Positions 1 through 8,878 of a stretch of DNA of 64,000 nucleotides are shown here, piece after piece. The notes under the pieces were generated by a model. The model worked only from the letters and a program-made list of their open reading frames with translations. It was not told the origin of the DNA and did no database searches. The translations under genes were made by a program, and so were the position numbers. The number at the start of each line of letters is the position of its first letter. The first letter of the stretch is position 1. This stretch comes from Fodinibius sediminis (lineage in GTDB: Bacteria; Bacteroidota; Rhodothermia; Balneolales; Balneolaceae): positions 28,271 through 92,270 of the forward strand of contig NZ_FXTH01000015.1 in NCBI RefSeq assembly GCF_900182555.1. Direction: 5' to 3'.

Positions 1-719
1 TTGACTCTGCGATGGTCGATGCCGCGCACAATGCGGTAGTAATGGCGGCCAACTTTTCCGAACTTTTCAATAAGTTCCAGCTCCGACCACTCCTTCAGAT
101 CGCTGCCCATAAAAATACCCAGGGCATGCATTTTCGATTCTGTGGCCTCCCCCACGCCGTGAAAAGCACCGATTTCGAGGTTGGCCAGGAAGTCTTCAGC
201 CTCTTCCGGTAAAATGACGGCAAGACCATCCGGTTTGTCCAGGTCGGAAGCGATTTTTGCCAGGAACTTGTTGTGCGCCACTCCCGCCGAGGCAGTCAAA
301 CGGGTTTCTTCCTTGATAAGATGCCTGATTTTCCGCGCAATCAGCGTTGCCGAAGGCAATCCGATGTGGTTCTCGGTGACATCGAGGTAGGCTTCATCGA
401 GTGAAAGGGGTTCTACCAGGTCCGTGAAACGGAAAAAGATGTCACGGATCTGGCTGGAAACTTTGCGGTATACTTCGAATCGCGGTTTCACAAACACCGC
501 ATGCGGGCAGAGCCGAATGGCACGGGCAGCGGGCATGGCGGAATGTACCCCGAATTTGCGCACTTCATAACTTGCGGCCGCCACGACCCCCCGGCCTTCG
601 GGAGAACCGCCGACAATCAGTGGTTTGCCGCGGTATTCTGGAAAATCGCGCTGCTCTACCGAAGCATAGAAGGCATCCATGTCTATATGGATAATTTTAC
701 GGGTTGACTTATCAGTCAT
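1..719 (-). CDS. dinB: DNA polymerase IV, 3' end outside window
   Basis: Y-family translesion polymerase that copies damaged DNA without proofreading. The reverse strand reads without a stop from the start at 719 to the window edge, giving 239 residues of the N-terminal palm/fingers part. Visible signatures are IDMDAFYASVEQ near residues 12-23 (metal-binding aspartate D13) and the second acidic site VEPLSLDEAYLD (SLDEA catalytic pair). The visible end reads RGIDHRRV, typical of the thumb region. An in-frame ATG 18 bases upstream (737) is an alternative start; neither has a clear Shine-Dalgarno. The C-terminal little-finger domain and the beta-clamp motif lie beyond the window. It is divergent from the small membrane protein at 833. 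Identification is secure from motifs; the true length is not visible. Confidence 0.93.
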   Translation of the reverse strand, partial: MTDKSTRKIIHIDMDAFYASVEQRDFPEYRGKPLIVGGSPEGRGVVAAASYEVRKFGVHSAMPAARAIRLCPHAVFVKPRFEVYRKVSSQIRDIFFRFTDLVEPLSLDEAYLDVTENHIGLPSATLIARKIRHLIKEETRLTASAGVAHNKFLAKIASDLDKPDGLAVILPEEAEDFLANLEIGAFHGVGEATESKMHALGIFMGSDLKEWSELELIEKFGKVGRHYYRIVRGIDHRRV

Positions 720-832
720 CTGCTCAGGCCGTGGCATGATCTGTTGTAGATCCGGATATTAGAATTCCAAATTCGATAAAAAAAAGTTATTTTCCGCTTT
801 CGTAATTTTAAACATAAAACAGCGAAAGTCGA

Positions 833-1093
833 ATGGAAGTTTTGGATGGCACTACAATATTTTGGTTGTTAGCCCTCGGGTTGCTTGTAGGAGGGGTTGT
901 AAAACTGGTGATGTGGAATACAACGGTTGATCTGATTTATAACCTGGCGGCAGGAGTAGTCGGCTCCATTCTTGTTGGTGGACTGACGGTGGCTCTTGAT
1001 TTGCCCGGGGGAATGCTTTTTGCATTTCTGGGCAGCCTTTCCATTCTCTTTATATTAAATGTTTTTCACATGCAGAGCCAGAAGGCGCACTGA
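833..1093 (+). CDS. small membrane protein, GlsB/YeaQ/YmgE-like
   Basis: An 86-residue, almost wholly hydrophobic protein with three predicted membrane segments (about residues 8-26, 34-57 and 60-76). The glycine-rich middle segment (AAGVVGSILVGGL) and overall length fit the transglycosylase-associated (YeaQ/YmgE/GlsB) stress-membrane-protein family, whose biochemical role is not established. It stands alone, divergent from dinB, and is followed by a long non-coding stretch. The family call rests on length and the glycine pattern only; a generic small membrane protein is the alternative. Confidence 0.6.
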   Translation: MEVLDGTTIFWLLALGLLVGGVVKLVMWNTTVDLIYNLAAGVVGSILVGGLTVALDLPGGMLFAFLGSLSILFILNVFHMQSQKAH

Positions 1094-1624
1094 ATACCGG
1101 GCGGCCTGTAGGGGCTGAAAGATCCGGCTTTGTGCTCTTGCGCCGGGTGGTTTTGACAAGCGAAAATAACCGAAACTTCCTGGTATGCTGGAGGTTGGAG
1201 CTGTAATGCGCTGGCAGAGCCCCGCCTGAGGCACTACGTAGGGAGGCGGACAGGTTCTCCCCCGATGGTGTCATTTTTTTAAATTTGTATTGGCATCTTA
1301 TCACAATTTTTTTAAGATTGCTTTCAGGGATTGTGATGAGGTGTACAAAAAAGGACTCCGACACAGGTTGGAGTCCTTTTTTATTTTCATGCCATTCTAT
1401 GGGAGAGGTATCAGTGCCGGCTATACCATTGAACAGCACGGTAACTAGGTGTATCTGAAGTCACTCATCTATATATAATATGAGTATTATATCGTTGACT
1501 GATTAGAAAAACTCTTTTAGCTTATTGTTGTGGTGTTATGCAATCCCATTCCCGGACGTAAGGGAAAGTTTGTCCGGTGAATGAATACTGTGTCCTCATT
1601 TATAATTAAGATTGGAGGGGTTAT
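1094..1624. other. 531-bp intergenic region with one terminator and a GC-rich unexplained block
   Basis: No convincing gene. Bases 1100-1270 are clearly more GC-rich than the flanks and contain several short self-complementary stretches, for example CCGCCT at about 1224 with AGGCGG at about 1246. It does not match the landmarks of tmRNA, RNase P, SRP or 6S RNA that I know. A terminator-like hairpin follows at 1347. The open reading frame on the minus strand across this region has no recognisable protein features. Confidence 0.4.
1347..1383 (+). terminator. rho-independent terminator
   Basis: Perfect stem AAAGGACTCC / GGAGTCCTTT with a short loop (GACACAGGTT region) followed by a T-run and TATTTT. 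The A-run before the stem makes it potentially bidirectional. It sits 250 bases after the small membrane protein, so it could end that transcript or an unannotated RNA from 1100-1340. Confidence 0.8.
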
Positions 1625-2143
1625 ATGTCAGCATCGTCAGTCTACTCGCTTTGGCTGCAGCCAAGTGGGGATGTCGCCTTTCGTTTACAGGAACGCATTA
1701 ATAAAATGAGTGAAAAATATGAAACGCCCGCCTTTGCGCCTCACATTACACTGCTTGGCGGATTGGAATTATCTGAGACGGAACTGATTTCACTGACTGA
1801 TACACTTGCCGCCTCACTTCATCCTTTTGAAGTTACGCTCACAAAGGCGGGCTATCATGACCAGTTTTACCAATCGCTTTTCATCCATGTTCGAAATAAT
1901 AAAAGCCTGAATGCAGCACGGGATAGGGCGTGCCAGCTGTTTGATCTGGAGGATAATGGATATATGCCCCACCTGAGCCTGTTGTATGGCAATTTGTCTC
2001 AGAATGAAAAGGAGCGCATTCTGAACATAACGGGCCGGGAATTTTATATTACCTTTCCTGTGAAGAGTGTTGTGCTCATGCAAACCGAGGGCCGCCCGAG
2101 AGAATGGAGGAAAATTAATACGGCTGTGTTTAAGCTGAAATAA
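1625..2143 (+). CDS. 2H phosphoesterase, cyclic phosphodiesterase-like
   Basis: A 172-residue protein with two H-x-T/S motifs placed as in the 2H phosphoesterase superfamily: HITLLG near residue 40 and HLSLLYG near residue 118. Such proteins hydrolyse 2',3'-cyclic nucleotide or cyclic ADP-ribose-phosphate ends, and this one resembles the CPDase branch more than RNA ligase-type LigT. The start is supported by a GGAGGGG Shine-Dalgarno at about 1614-1620. It is a single gene upstream of the glutamate dehydrogenase with about 100 bases between. The substrate cannot be deduced from sequence. Confidence 0.8.
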   Translation: MSASSVYSLWLQPSGDVAFRLQERINKMSEKYETPAFAPHITLLGGLELSETELISLTDTLAASLHPFEVTLTKAGYHDQFYQSLFIHVRNNKSLNAARDRACQLFDLEDNGYMPHLSLLYGNLSQNEKERILNITGREFYITFPVKSVVLMQTEGRPREWRKINTAVFKLK

Positions 2144-2248
2144 TGACAGACTATTGGAGTTGATACTCTTAGGTAATATTCCGATTCTCATTTACTGTTG
2201 AGATTTACCAGATGACAACGTAATTAATCATCGAAAGGATTATTATTT

Positions 2249-3652
2249 ATGTCTGAATATAAATTTTTTAAGCAGGTGAATCGGGCCTTCGATGAGGCTG
2301 CAAAACATTCTCGTTTCAAGAGAGGACTGCTGGATCAGATAAAAATTTGCAATAATATCTACCACATTACTTTTCCCTTGGAGCGCGATGATGGCACTAT
2401 TGAGGTTATCCACGGGTGGCGGGTCGAGCACAGCCACCATAAACTGCCTACCAAGGGTGGCATTCGGTTCAGCATGACGGTCAATGAAGATGAGACCATG
2501 GCCCTCGCCGCCCTGATGACCTATAAATGTGCCGTGGTGGATGTTCCTTTCGGTGGAGCCAAGGGAGGAATCAAGATTGACCGGACCAATTATTCCGATA
2601 GGGAAATCGAGCGTATTACCCGGCGCTATGCCTATGAGCTTATCAAGAAAGGGTTTTTAGGTCCCGGGACAGATGTGCCGGCCCCGGATTACGGGACAGG
2701 GGCCAGGGAAATGGGGTGGGTGCTAGATACCTACCGCCAGCTCAAGTCAGATTTGAATGCGGAGGCCTGCGTTACGGGCAAACCCATTCCTCAGGGAGGC
2801 GTTCGGGGCCGTACAGAAGCAACTGGCCGCGGGGTCTATTTTGGTATCCGGCAGGCCTGCAGTAATGCCGGGGACATGAAGGAACTGGGGCTGGAGCCCG
2901 GTATAGAAGGCAAGACGTTTGTTATTCAGGGACTGGGGAATGTAGGCTATCATGCCGCCAAGTATATGACCGAGGGGGGCGCTACGATGGTTGGAGTGGC
3001 TGAGATTGAAGGTTCTATTTATGATCCCGACGGCATAGACCTGGAAAAATTGATGGCTTACAGGGAAGAGACGGGTTCCATCATGGGTTTTGAAGACAGC
3101 CGGGCTCTGGAGAATAATACCGCTGTTTTAGAGGCCGAGTGTGATATATTGATTCCCGCCGCACTCGAAAATCAGATCAATGAGAGTAACGCCGCGAATA
3201 TAAAGGCAAAGATATTGGGCGAGGCCGCCAATGGGCCGACAACGGCAAGTGCTCATGAGACCCTGAAGGAGAAGGGAGTGCTCATTATTCCCGATAACTA
3301 CCTGAATGCCGGTGGGGTGACCGTTTCCTATTTCGAGTGGCTGAAAAATCTGTCTCATGTCCGTTTTGGACGCATGGAGAAACGATTTGAAGAAGGGAGC
3401 TACAGAAAGATCCTGAATGTTATTGAAAACAGCTCCGATCGGTCGTTTACGGAAGAAGAACTCAAGGAGCTAGCACACGGTGCCGATGAATATGACCTGG
3501 TTGATTCCGGGCTGGAAGAAACGATGATTAATTCGTATGATCAGTTGAGTGAGCTTCGTAAAAAACATGATATCGATCTGCGTACTGCTGCTTTTCTCAA
3601 TGCCATTGAGAAAGTGGGCGTAATGTATGAGCAAATGGGAATTTTCCCATAA
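2249..3652 (+). CDS. glutamate dehydrogenase (Glu/Leu/Phe/Val dehydrogenase family)
   Basis: Interconverts glutamate and 2-oxoglutarate plus ammonia in the cytoplasm, linking nitrogen assimilation or amino-acid catabolism to the TCA cycle. At 467 residues it has the substrate-binding lysine motif KGGIRFS (about residues 69-75), the catalytic-lysine segment VPFGGAKGGI, the PAPDYGTG turn, and a Rossmann GLGNVG motif. The LMTYKCAVVDVPFGGAK and GPGTDVPAPD segments resemble the hexameric animal/rocG type rather than the E. coli NADP type. Shine-Dalgarno AAAGGA lies about 9 bases before the ATG. Cofactor preference is not read from the sequence, so no symbol is given. Confidence 0.95.
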   Translation: MSEYKFFKQVNRAFDEAAKHSRFKRGLLDQIKICNNIYHITFPLERDDGTIEVIHGWRVEHSHHKLPTKGGIRFSMTVNEDETMALAALMTYKCAVVDVPFGGAKGGIKIDRTNYSDREIERITRRYAYELIKKGFLGPGTDVPAPDYGTGAREMGWVLDTYRQLKSDLNAEACVTGKPIPQGGVRGRTEATGRGVYFGIRQACSNAGDMKELGLEPGIEGKTFVIQGLGNVGYHAAKYMTEGGATMVGVAEIEGSIYDPDGIDLEKLMAYREETGSIMGFEDSRALENNTAVLEAECDILIPAALENQINESNAANIKAKILGEAANGPTTASAHETLKEKGVLIIPDNYLNAGGVTVSYFEWLKNLSHVRFGRMEKRFEEGSYRKILNVIENSSDRSFTEEELKELAHGADEYDLVDSGLEETMINSYDQLSELRKKHDIDLRTAAFLNAIEKVGVMYEQMGIFP

Positions 3653-3674
3653 AATAAGACAGGAGAAGAAGATA

Positions 3675-3694
3675 GCCCGGATGTCAGTCCGGGC
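3675..3694 (+). terminator. hairpin after glutamate dehydrogenase
   Basis: Stem GCCCGGA / TCCGGGC with loop TGTCAG, 23 bases after the dehydrogenase stop codon. There is no T-run after it, so it may act as a 3'-end stabilising hairpin or a weak terminator rather than an intrinsic terminator. Confidence 0.4.
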
Positions 3695-3896
3695 GTTACT
3701 GTTACCTGATTCAATTATGAACAGGCAGAGATAGGCCGGATGCAATGACCCTGCACCTGGAACTAACGCATACTGACAGGCAAGGTCGCATATATTGACG
3801 ATTGCTTTTTGCCTTGCTTAAGTATTGGCCGGGGAGGGGCGTTTGCAGGCATGTCAGGGTATTTACACGAGCATATATAACTGAATGGAGTTACGG

Positions 3897-5756
3897 ATGG
3901 AGAAAAGGCTGACTACTGAGCGTATTAAACAATGGAATGAAGGGGTATACCACAAAGCATTTACTATTCTGGGGGCCCATACCACAGAGGAGGGCACTCA
4001 TTTTGCCGTCTGGGCCCCCCATGCCCATTCGGTGAGTGTGGTTGGTGAATTTAACAGTTGGGATGGTCGTAAAAATCCCATGGAAAAAGAGGACTCCACC
4101 GGAATTTGGACGACCTTTGTTCCCGGTGTGGAACAGTGGGCCTTGTACAAGTATGAGCTTAAGACCGCAGAAGAGGCCCCGCCCTTCCTCAAATCAGATC
4201 CCTATGCGCGGGTCGCGGAAGTGAGGCCCAAGACGGCTTCCCTGGTATACGATCTCGATGGCTTTGAGTGGGAGGATCAGAGCTGGTTGGATAACCGGGA
4301 GGAGCTGCAGTCTTTCCGAAAACCCATCTCCATTTATGAAGTTTATCTGGCTTCCTGGAAAAGGAAAGGTCCCGATAACAATGAATACCTCAGCTACCGG
4401 GAATTGGCCCGGGAGCTGGTACCCTATGTCAAGGAGTCCGGATTTACCCATATTGAATTGATGCCCATCGCTGAACATCCGTACGACCCTTCCTGGGGCT
4501 ATCAGATAACCGGCTACTATGCTCCAACCAGCCGGTTCGGTGAACCCAAGGATCTGATGTATTTTATCAATGAGTGTCACAAGCACGGCATTGGTGTGAT
4601 CGTGGACTGGGTGCCCGGGCACTTTCCGAAAGACGAGCAGGGGCTGCAGATGTTTGACAGTACGCCTCTCTACGAGTACGCCGATCCCCGCAAAAGGGAA
4701 CAGAAGGAGTGGGGCACCTATATTTTTGACTACGGGAAGCCCGGCGTTCGCAACTTTTTGCTGTCGAATGCCCAGTACTGGTGCGAAAAGTTTCATATTG
4801 ACGGGCTCCGCGTGGATGCAGTGGCTTCCATGCTGTACCTGGATTATTCCAAGAAAGAGGGCGAATGGACGCCCAATAAGTACGGGGGCAATGAGCACCT
4901 GGAGGCAATCGATTTCCTGAAAGATTTCAATACCATTATCCATCGCGAGTTTCCGGGCATCCTTACCCTGGCTGAAGAATCAACCTCGTGGGAGGGGGTT
5001 ACCAAACCCGTACATCACGGGGGGCTTGGATTTGACTATAAGTGGAATATGGGCTGGATGCATGACACGCTGAGTTATATCAAGAAGCAACCGGAGCAGC
5101 GAAGCGAAGATCCCGATAAGATTACCTTTCCCATGATGTACAACTATTCGGAGAATTTTCTGCTTCCCTTCTCGCACGATGAAGTGGTCCATATGAAAAA
5201 TCCCATGGTTTGGAAGAGCTCGGGCAGTGAGCAGCAGCAATTTGCCAATCTTCGTCTGCTTTATACCTATTTTTTCAGTCATCCCGGCAAGAAACTGTTG
5301 TTTATGGGCAATGAATTTGCCGAAACGTCAGAATGGTCGGAAGACTTCGCGCTGCACTGGCACCTGCTGGACCATGAACGCCACCGGGGAGTCAAGAGAA
5401 TGGTCAGTGATCTTAACCGGCTGTACCAAAAAGAGGCATCATTGCATGAGATAGACCGCGAAAACGAGGGATTTGAATGGATAGAGCTGGGCCGCGAAAC
5501 GCCCTGCTTTTTCGCCTTTTTGCGCAAGGCGAAGGACCCCTCGGATCATCTCCTGGCTATTTTGAATTTTGCCGACTATTCCATCGACAATTATCATCTG
5601 GGGCCGTTCGACGGGGTGCAGTACGACATCATATTCAATAGTGATTCGGAATACTACGGGGGACAAAACCGGGGTTCTCACTACGGACAGATGGGTAAAC
5701 AGCATGTTTCTGTTCCTTCTTTTACAGGTCTGTTGCTGAAGCCTGTTGATCAGTAG
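3897..5756 (+). CDS. glgB: 1,4-alpha-glucan branching enzyme
   Basis: GH13 branching enzyme making alpha-1,6 branches in glycogen. About 619 residues: an N-terminal CBM48 module (about 20-115, FAVWAPHAHSVSVVGEFN), the catalytic barrel, and a C-terminal beta domain. Catalytic motifs are visible: DGLRVDAVASML (nucleophile Asp), LTLAEESTSW (acid/base Glu) and FSHDEVVHMK (transition-state Asp). The YGGNEHLEAIDFL segment is diagnostic of GlgB. I prefer the ATG at 3897 because GGAG lies 6 bases before it; the in-frame ATG at 3885 is the alternative. The short GT5 protein at 6819 is the only other glycogen-related gene nearby; glgC and a full glgA are not in the window. Confidence 0.95.
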   Translation: MEKRLTTERIKQWNEGVYHKAFTILGAHTTEEGTHFAVWAPHAHSVSVVGEFNSWDGRKNPMEKEDSTGIWTTFVPGVEQWALYKYELKTAEEAPPFLKSDPYARVAEVRPKTASLVYDLDGFEWEDQSWLDNREELQSFRKPISIYEVYLASWKRKGPDNNEYLSYRELARELVPYVKESGFTHIELMPIAEHPYDPSWGYQITGYYAPTSRFGEPKDLMYFINECHKHGIGVIVDWVPGHFPKDEQGLQMFDSTPLYEYADPRKREQKEWGTYIFDYGKPGVRNFLLSNAQYWCEKFHIDGLRVDAVASMLYLDYSKKEGEWTPNKYGGNEHLEAIDFLKDFNTIIHREFPGILTLAEESTSWEGVTKPVHHGGLGFDYKWNMGWMHDTLSYIKKQPEQRSEDPDKITFPMMYNYSENFLLPFSHDEVVHMKNPMVWKSSGSEQQQFANLRLLYTYFFSHPGKKLLFMGNEFAETSEWSEDFALHWHLLDHERHRGVKRMVSDLNRLYQKEASLHEIDRENEGFEWIELGRETPCFFAFLRKAKDPSDHLLAILNFADYSIDNYHLGPFDGVQYDIIFNSDSEYYGGQNRGSHYGQMGKQHVSVPSFTGLLLKPVDQ

Positions 5757-5822
5757 CTTTGCGGGACGGTATTTCACCGCGGTATTCTTTTGGGCGGAAA
5801 CAGGGCCTTCTCCGCTTGTAAA

Positions 5823-5861
5823 GCCAGGCGGGGGAACAAGCCTGGCGGAACAATTTTGTTC
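5823..5861 (+). terminator. hairpins after glgB
   Basis: A perfect 7-bp stem GCCAGGC / GCCTGGC at 5823-5846, directly followed by a second small palindrome GAACAA-TT-TTGTTC at 5848-5861. It lies between the glgB stop and the next gene. The second palindrome supplies only a short T-run, so intrinsic termination is plausible but unproven. Confidence 0.4.
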
Positions 5862-5924
5862 TTTATGAGCTAAACCGTTTGTGAATAAGATCGGGTTTCA
5901 TTTTATTACCAAGCTGTATTTTAG

Positions 5925-5932
5925 TATATTTG
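5925..5932 (+). promoter_or_regulatory. possible Bacteroidota-type -7 element
   Basis: TATATTTG fits the TAnnTTTG -7 consensus of Bacteroidota sigma-70 promoters and lies about 32 bases before the comA start codon. I could not find a well-placed TTG at -33, so the call is weak. Confidence 0.3.
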
Positions 5933-5963
5933 TTCGTTTAATTTGTCAAAATTGTAATGTTCA

Positions 5964-6782
5964 ATGGCTTTCAAGCTTAATCATCTTCCCAGTCGTACTG
6001 AAAAACCCCGCGAAAAAGGAATGACACTCATCCTGGATAAGGGATTGAGCGTCCGCCAGGTCGAAGACTTTTGCGAGTCCTGTTCCAATTATATAGATAT
6101 CGTGAAGCTGGGGTGGGGTACCAGTTATGTTACTCAAAACCTTGAAGATAAACTTGCCGTATATGCCAATGCGGACATCCCCGTGTACTTCGGGGGCACG
6201 TTGTTTGAAGCCTATGTACTGCGTGACCAGCTGGATGCCTATATGAAGCTGCTGGATCGATTCAAGATTGGCCATGCCGAAGTTTCAAACGGCACGATCT
6301 GGCTTTCCGACCAGCGAAAGGTGGAGATAATTCAGCTTATGAGTAAGCACTTTACAATTTTGTCAGAAATTGGCAGTAAAAATCCCAATGATATCATCCC
6401 TCCCTACAAATGGGTGAAAATGATTGAGCGAGAGCTCGATGCAGGGGCGTGGAAGGTGATTTGCGAGGCCCGGGAAAGCGGAACTGTGGGGGTTTTCCGA
6501 CCCAACGGGGAAGTGCGGTCCGGTCTCATCGATGAAATTGCTGATCAGGTTCCGGTGGAAAATCTTATCTTTGAGGCTCCACAGAAAGAGCAGCAGGTTT
6601 GGTTTATCCGCAAATTCGGAAGCAACGTAAACCTGGGCAACGTCCAGCCGTCGGAAGTAATACCGGTGGAAACCCTTCGGTTGGGGCTTCGGGGCGACAC
6701 CCTTTTTGATTTTTATTCTCTTGATGATGAGGATATGAATCAGCTCTATCCCGACCGCGAGAACAGCAAGTCGGAAGATTAA
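5964..6782 (+). CDS. comA: phosphosulfolactate synthase (ComA family)
   Basis: Adds sulfite to phosphoenolpyruvate to give (2R)-phospho-3-sulfolactate; in methanogens it is the first step of coenzyme M synthesis and in some bacteria it leads to sulfolactate or other sulfonates. The 272-residue single-domain barrel has the typical KGMTLILDKGL start, DIVKLGWGTS, YFGGTLFEA, FKIGHAEVSNGT, SEIGSK and IFEAPQKEQQVWFI segments, all recognisable for this family. The next coenzyme M genes (comB, comC) are not in the window, so the end product is unknown. It is 36 bases from the following short GT5 protein, suggesting co-transcription. Confidence 0.9.
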   Translation: MAFKLNHLPSRTEKPREKGMTLILDKGLSVRQVEDFCESCSNYIDIVKLGWGTSYVTQNLEDKLAVYANADIPVYFGGTLFEAYVLRDQLDAYMKLLDRFKIGHAEVSNGTIWLSDQRKVEIIQLMSKHFTILSEIGSKNPNDIIPPYKWVKMIERELDAGAWKVICEARESGTVGVFRPNGEVRSGLIDEIADQVPVENLIFEAPQKEQQVWFIRKFGSNVNLGNVQPSEVIPVETLRLGLRGDTLFDFYSLDDEDMNQLYPDRENSKSED

Positions 6783-6818
6783 ATCAATGAAATACCAACG
6801 AAGTTACTCCTATAACAT

Positions 6819-7637
6819 ATGAAAGTTTTATACGCTGCAGCTGAGATCTCTCCCTTTGCCCGAATGACGCATACAGCAGATCTGCTGCGTTTTTTACCGG
6901 CATCATTACAGGATAAGGGGTATGAAATTCGTATTCTGTTACCAAAATACGGTACCATTAACGATCGTAGAAACCGGCTGCATGAAGTAATTCGGCTCTC
7001 CGGCATTGAAGTTGAGGTGGGTGACAAGATTGAAAGCATGCGCATCAAGGTGGCAAGCATTCCGAACGCCAAGCTGCAGGTTTATTTCTTGGATAACGAC
7101 ACCTATTTCGAGCGGAAGGCGATGTTTATGAATCCTGACAATGGCGAGCATTACGACGACAATGATGAGCGCATCGTCTTTTACAGCAAAGGCGTCCTGG
7201 AAACTGTGAAGAAGCTGGGGTGGAAGCCCGATATTATTCATTGCCACGACTGGCCGGCGGGACTCATTCCATTGCTGGTCAAAGAAAAATATAATGATCT
7301 GGATCTTTTCAAGGATACACAGCTTATATATAATATCCATCATCCGGAGAATAATGGTGTATTTAATAAAAAGCTGCTCGACCTTATTGGGTTGCCGGAT
7401 TCTTTTAACAAGGACAATCTTGTTGAGGGTGACAACGTTGACCTTCGCACCCTTGGTCTGAAATACAGCGATCACGTGGTCACCGGAAACCATCTGACCG
7501 ATCAGCTGGATGATCTTTTTGCGAAGCTCAATATTACGCCAAAGAAAATTCAGGGTTCCCCGGAGAATGTATCCGACAAGTTCGCACGGTACTACGATGA
7601 GATAGCCGGGACTGAGGAAGAAACTGAAGAATCCTAA
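6819..7637 (+). CDS. single-domain glycogen/starch synthase-like protein (GT5 N-terminal domain)
   Basis: A 272-residue protein matching only the N-terminal half of glycogen synthase: MKVLYAAAEISPF at the start, VYFLDNDTYFER near residue 88, and PDIIHCHDWPAGLIPLL near residue 135. The C-terminal GT-B domain that binds ADP-glucose and carries the catalytic Glu region is absent, while the end is acidic (EEETEES) and shows no truncation scar. Similar one-domain proteins occur in Bacteroidota upstream of DUF4270-like lipoproteins, as here (next gene 36 bases away). It may be a regulatory or binding protein; synthase activity should not be assumed. Confidence 0.75.
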   Translation: MKVLYAAAEISPFARMTHTADLLRFLPASLQDKGYEIRILLPKYGTINDRRNRLHEVIRLSGIEVEVGDKIESMRIKVASIPNAKLQVYFLDNDTYFERKAMFMNPDNGEHYDDNDERIVFYSKGVLETVKKLGWKPDIIHCHDWPAGLIPLLVKEKYNDLDLFKDTQLIYNIHHPENNGVFNKKLLDLIGLPDSFNKDNLVEGDNVDLRTLGLKYSDHVVTGNHLTDQLDDLFAKLNITPKKIQGSPENVSDKFARYYDEIAGTEEETEES

Positions 7638-7673
7638 TAAAATTATTAGAGTAGCATTTTGTTGCAAAAGATA

Positions 7674-8876
7674 ATGAGCAGCACCCTTCGAAGTGCCGAA
7701 ATAGTTCCTTTTCTAGTTGTTTTCGGCATGGCAGTAGCTCTGGCAAGTTGTGAAAGTCCCGGTTCGGTTGGTAGTGGATTGAGTGACTCCAAGGCCCAGG
7801 TTCAGGTTGTCCGTGATACGATTGAGGTGGTCGATACGACCGGCTTTAATTCGTTTTCGGGGCGTTATGCCTACTTTTCGGCCGGGGGCTTCAGTGATCC
7901 GCTATTTGGAGATCTGGCAGCCACGGGCCTTGTAAAACCATCTCTGCCCTCTCCGGATGACAGCCTCGAGGAGAATGCCACCATGAAGATGCGTATCATT
8001 TTTGACTCGCAGAATGTCTACGGGGATACACTGGCTAACCAGAGCTTCGAGATTTATCGAATTACGGAATACTGGCGCGACAAGGCCATTAAGTTGAAGG
8101 ATAATCTGACCCTTGATGAGAGCCAGTCGCTGGCTACGTTCACGGTGGAACAGGAGGATTCCCTGGATGTGCCGCTGGATCCTGCCTGGGTAAGCAATTA
8201 TTATCGCAAGTATGCGGAGTCCGATGATGCCAATGCGGATTCAGTCTATGCCAACGAAGTGCACGGCCTGGCACTGGTTCCAACCGGAAGTAATAAAATT
8301 ATTCCTCTCGATGCACAGTCCACCCGGTTTGTGATAGAAAACCCGGAAACGGACACTTTTCAGGTGGCCAGCAGCCAGTGGGCGTATCAGCTCAAGCGGC
8401 AGAATGAACCGGCGACTGCCGAGGGAAAGGCTGCAGTCTATAATATGCTGGAGCAGATTCTGCACTTCCAGCTGGACATCTCCGATGTCGATATTACGGG
8501 ACCCAGTATTGCCAAAGCGGAGCTCGTCTTTCACCAGGATGAGTTGATGATGGAACAATCTGTTTCCGGCTCGGTCAGACGCGCCCGGTCGCGTTCAGCC
8601 CAGCTGCACTTTGTAAGTCCGGAACAGACACCGGATAACCTTATAGCCGGCACGCCCGTCTCTACAGGCATCTATTCGGAGGAGGACCAGGCTTTTCATT
8701 TTAATGTGACAGCTTTTATGCAAAATGCCTTCATCAACGGATTTCCGGAGAATCGGAAATTTTATCTGATGCTGCCCGCTGATGGTGCAGTAAGGGCAAG
8801 CCTGTTGACGATTGATCCGGACAGTATTAATGCTCCAGAACTTGTAATTACCTATTTAAACAACAGCACTGACTAA
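7674..8876 (+). CDS. lipoprotein, DUF4270-like
   Basis: About 400 residues with a lipoprotein signal: a positively charged start, a hydrophobic stretch and the lipobox ALASC, followed by a Ser/Gly-rich tether. The rest is beta-rich with many DSQ/DTL turns and segments ending in ELVITYLN, as in the DUF4270 lipoproteins of Bacteroidota. Function is unknown; location should be the outer membrane surface or periplasmic face. I prefer the ATG at 7674; an in-frame TTG at 7659 adds five residues. It is 2 bases from the next gene and 36 bases after the GT5-like gene, so the three form one unit. Confidence 0.65.
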   Translation: MSSTLRSAEIVPFLVVFGMAVALASCESPGSVGSGLSDSKAQVQVVRDTIEVVDTTGFNSFSGRYAYFSAGGFSDPLFGDLAATGLVKPSLPSPDDSLEENATMKMRIIFDSQNVYGDTLANQSFEIYRITEYWRDKAIKLKDNLTLDESQSLATFTVEQEDSLDVPLDPAWVSNYYRKYAESDDANADSVYANEVHGLALVPTGSNKIIPLDAQSTRFVIENPETDTFQVASSQWAYQLKRQNEPATAEGKAAVYNMLEQILHFQLDISDVDITGPSIAKAELVFHQDELMMEQSVSGSVRRARSRSAQLHFVSPEQTPDNLIAGTPVSTGIYSEEDQAFHFNVTAFMQNAFINGFPENRKFYLMLPADGAVRASLLTIDPDSINAPELVITYLNNSTD

Positions 8877-8878
8877 CG

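Noticed and set aside
1110..1140. Sequence GGGGCTGAAAGATCCGG resembles the 5' end of tmRNA
   Set aside because: No tag frame, no tRNA-like 3' end and no room for the usual 350-base molecule before the terminator.
1050..1439. 129-codon minus-strand frame across the 3' end of the small membrane protein and the terminator
   Set aside because: It overlaps a convincing plus-strand gene and the terminator, and its translation shows low-complexity, non-family sequence.
4194..4943. 249-codon minus-strand frame inside glgB
   Set aside because: Antisense shadow of a well-conserved gene with all GH13 motifs on the plus strand.
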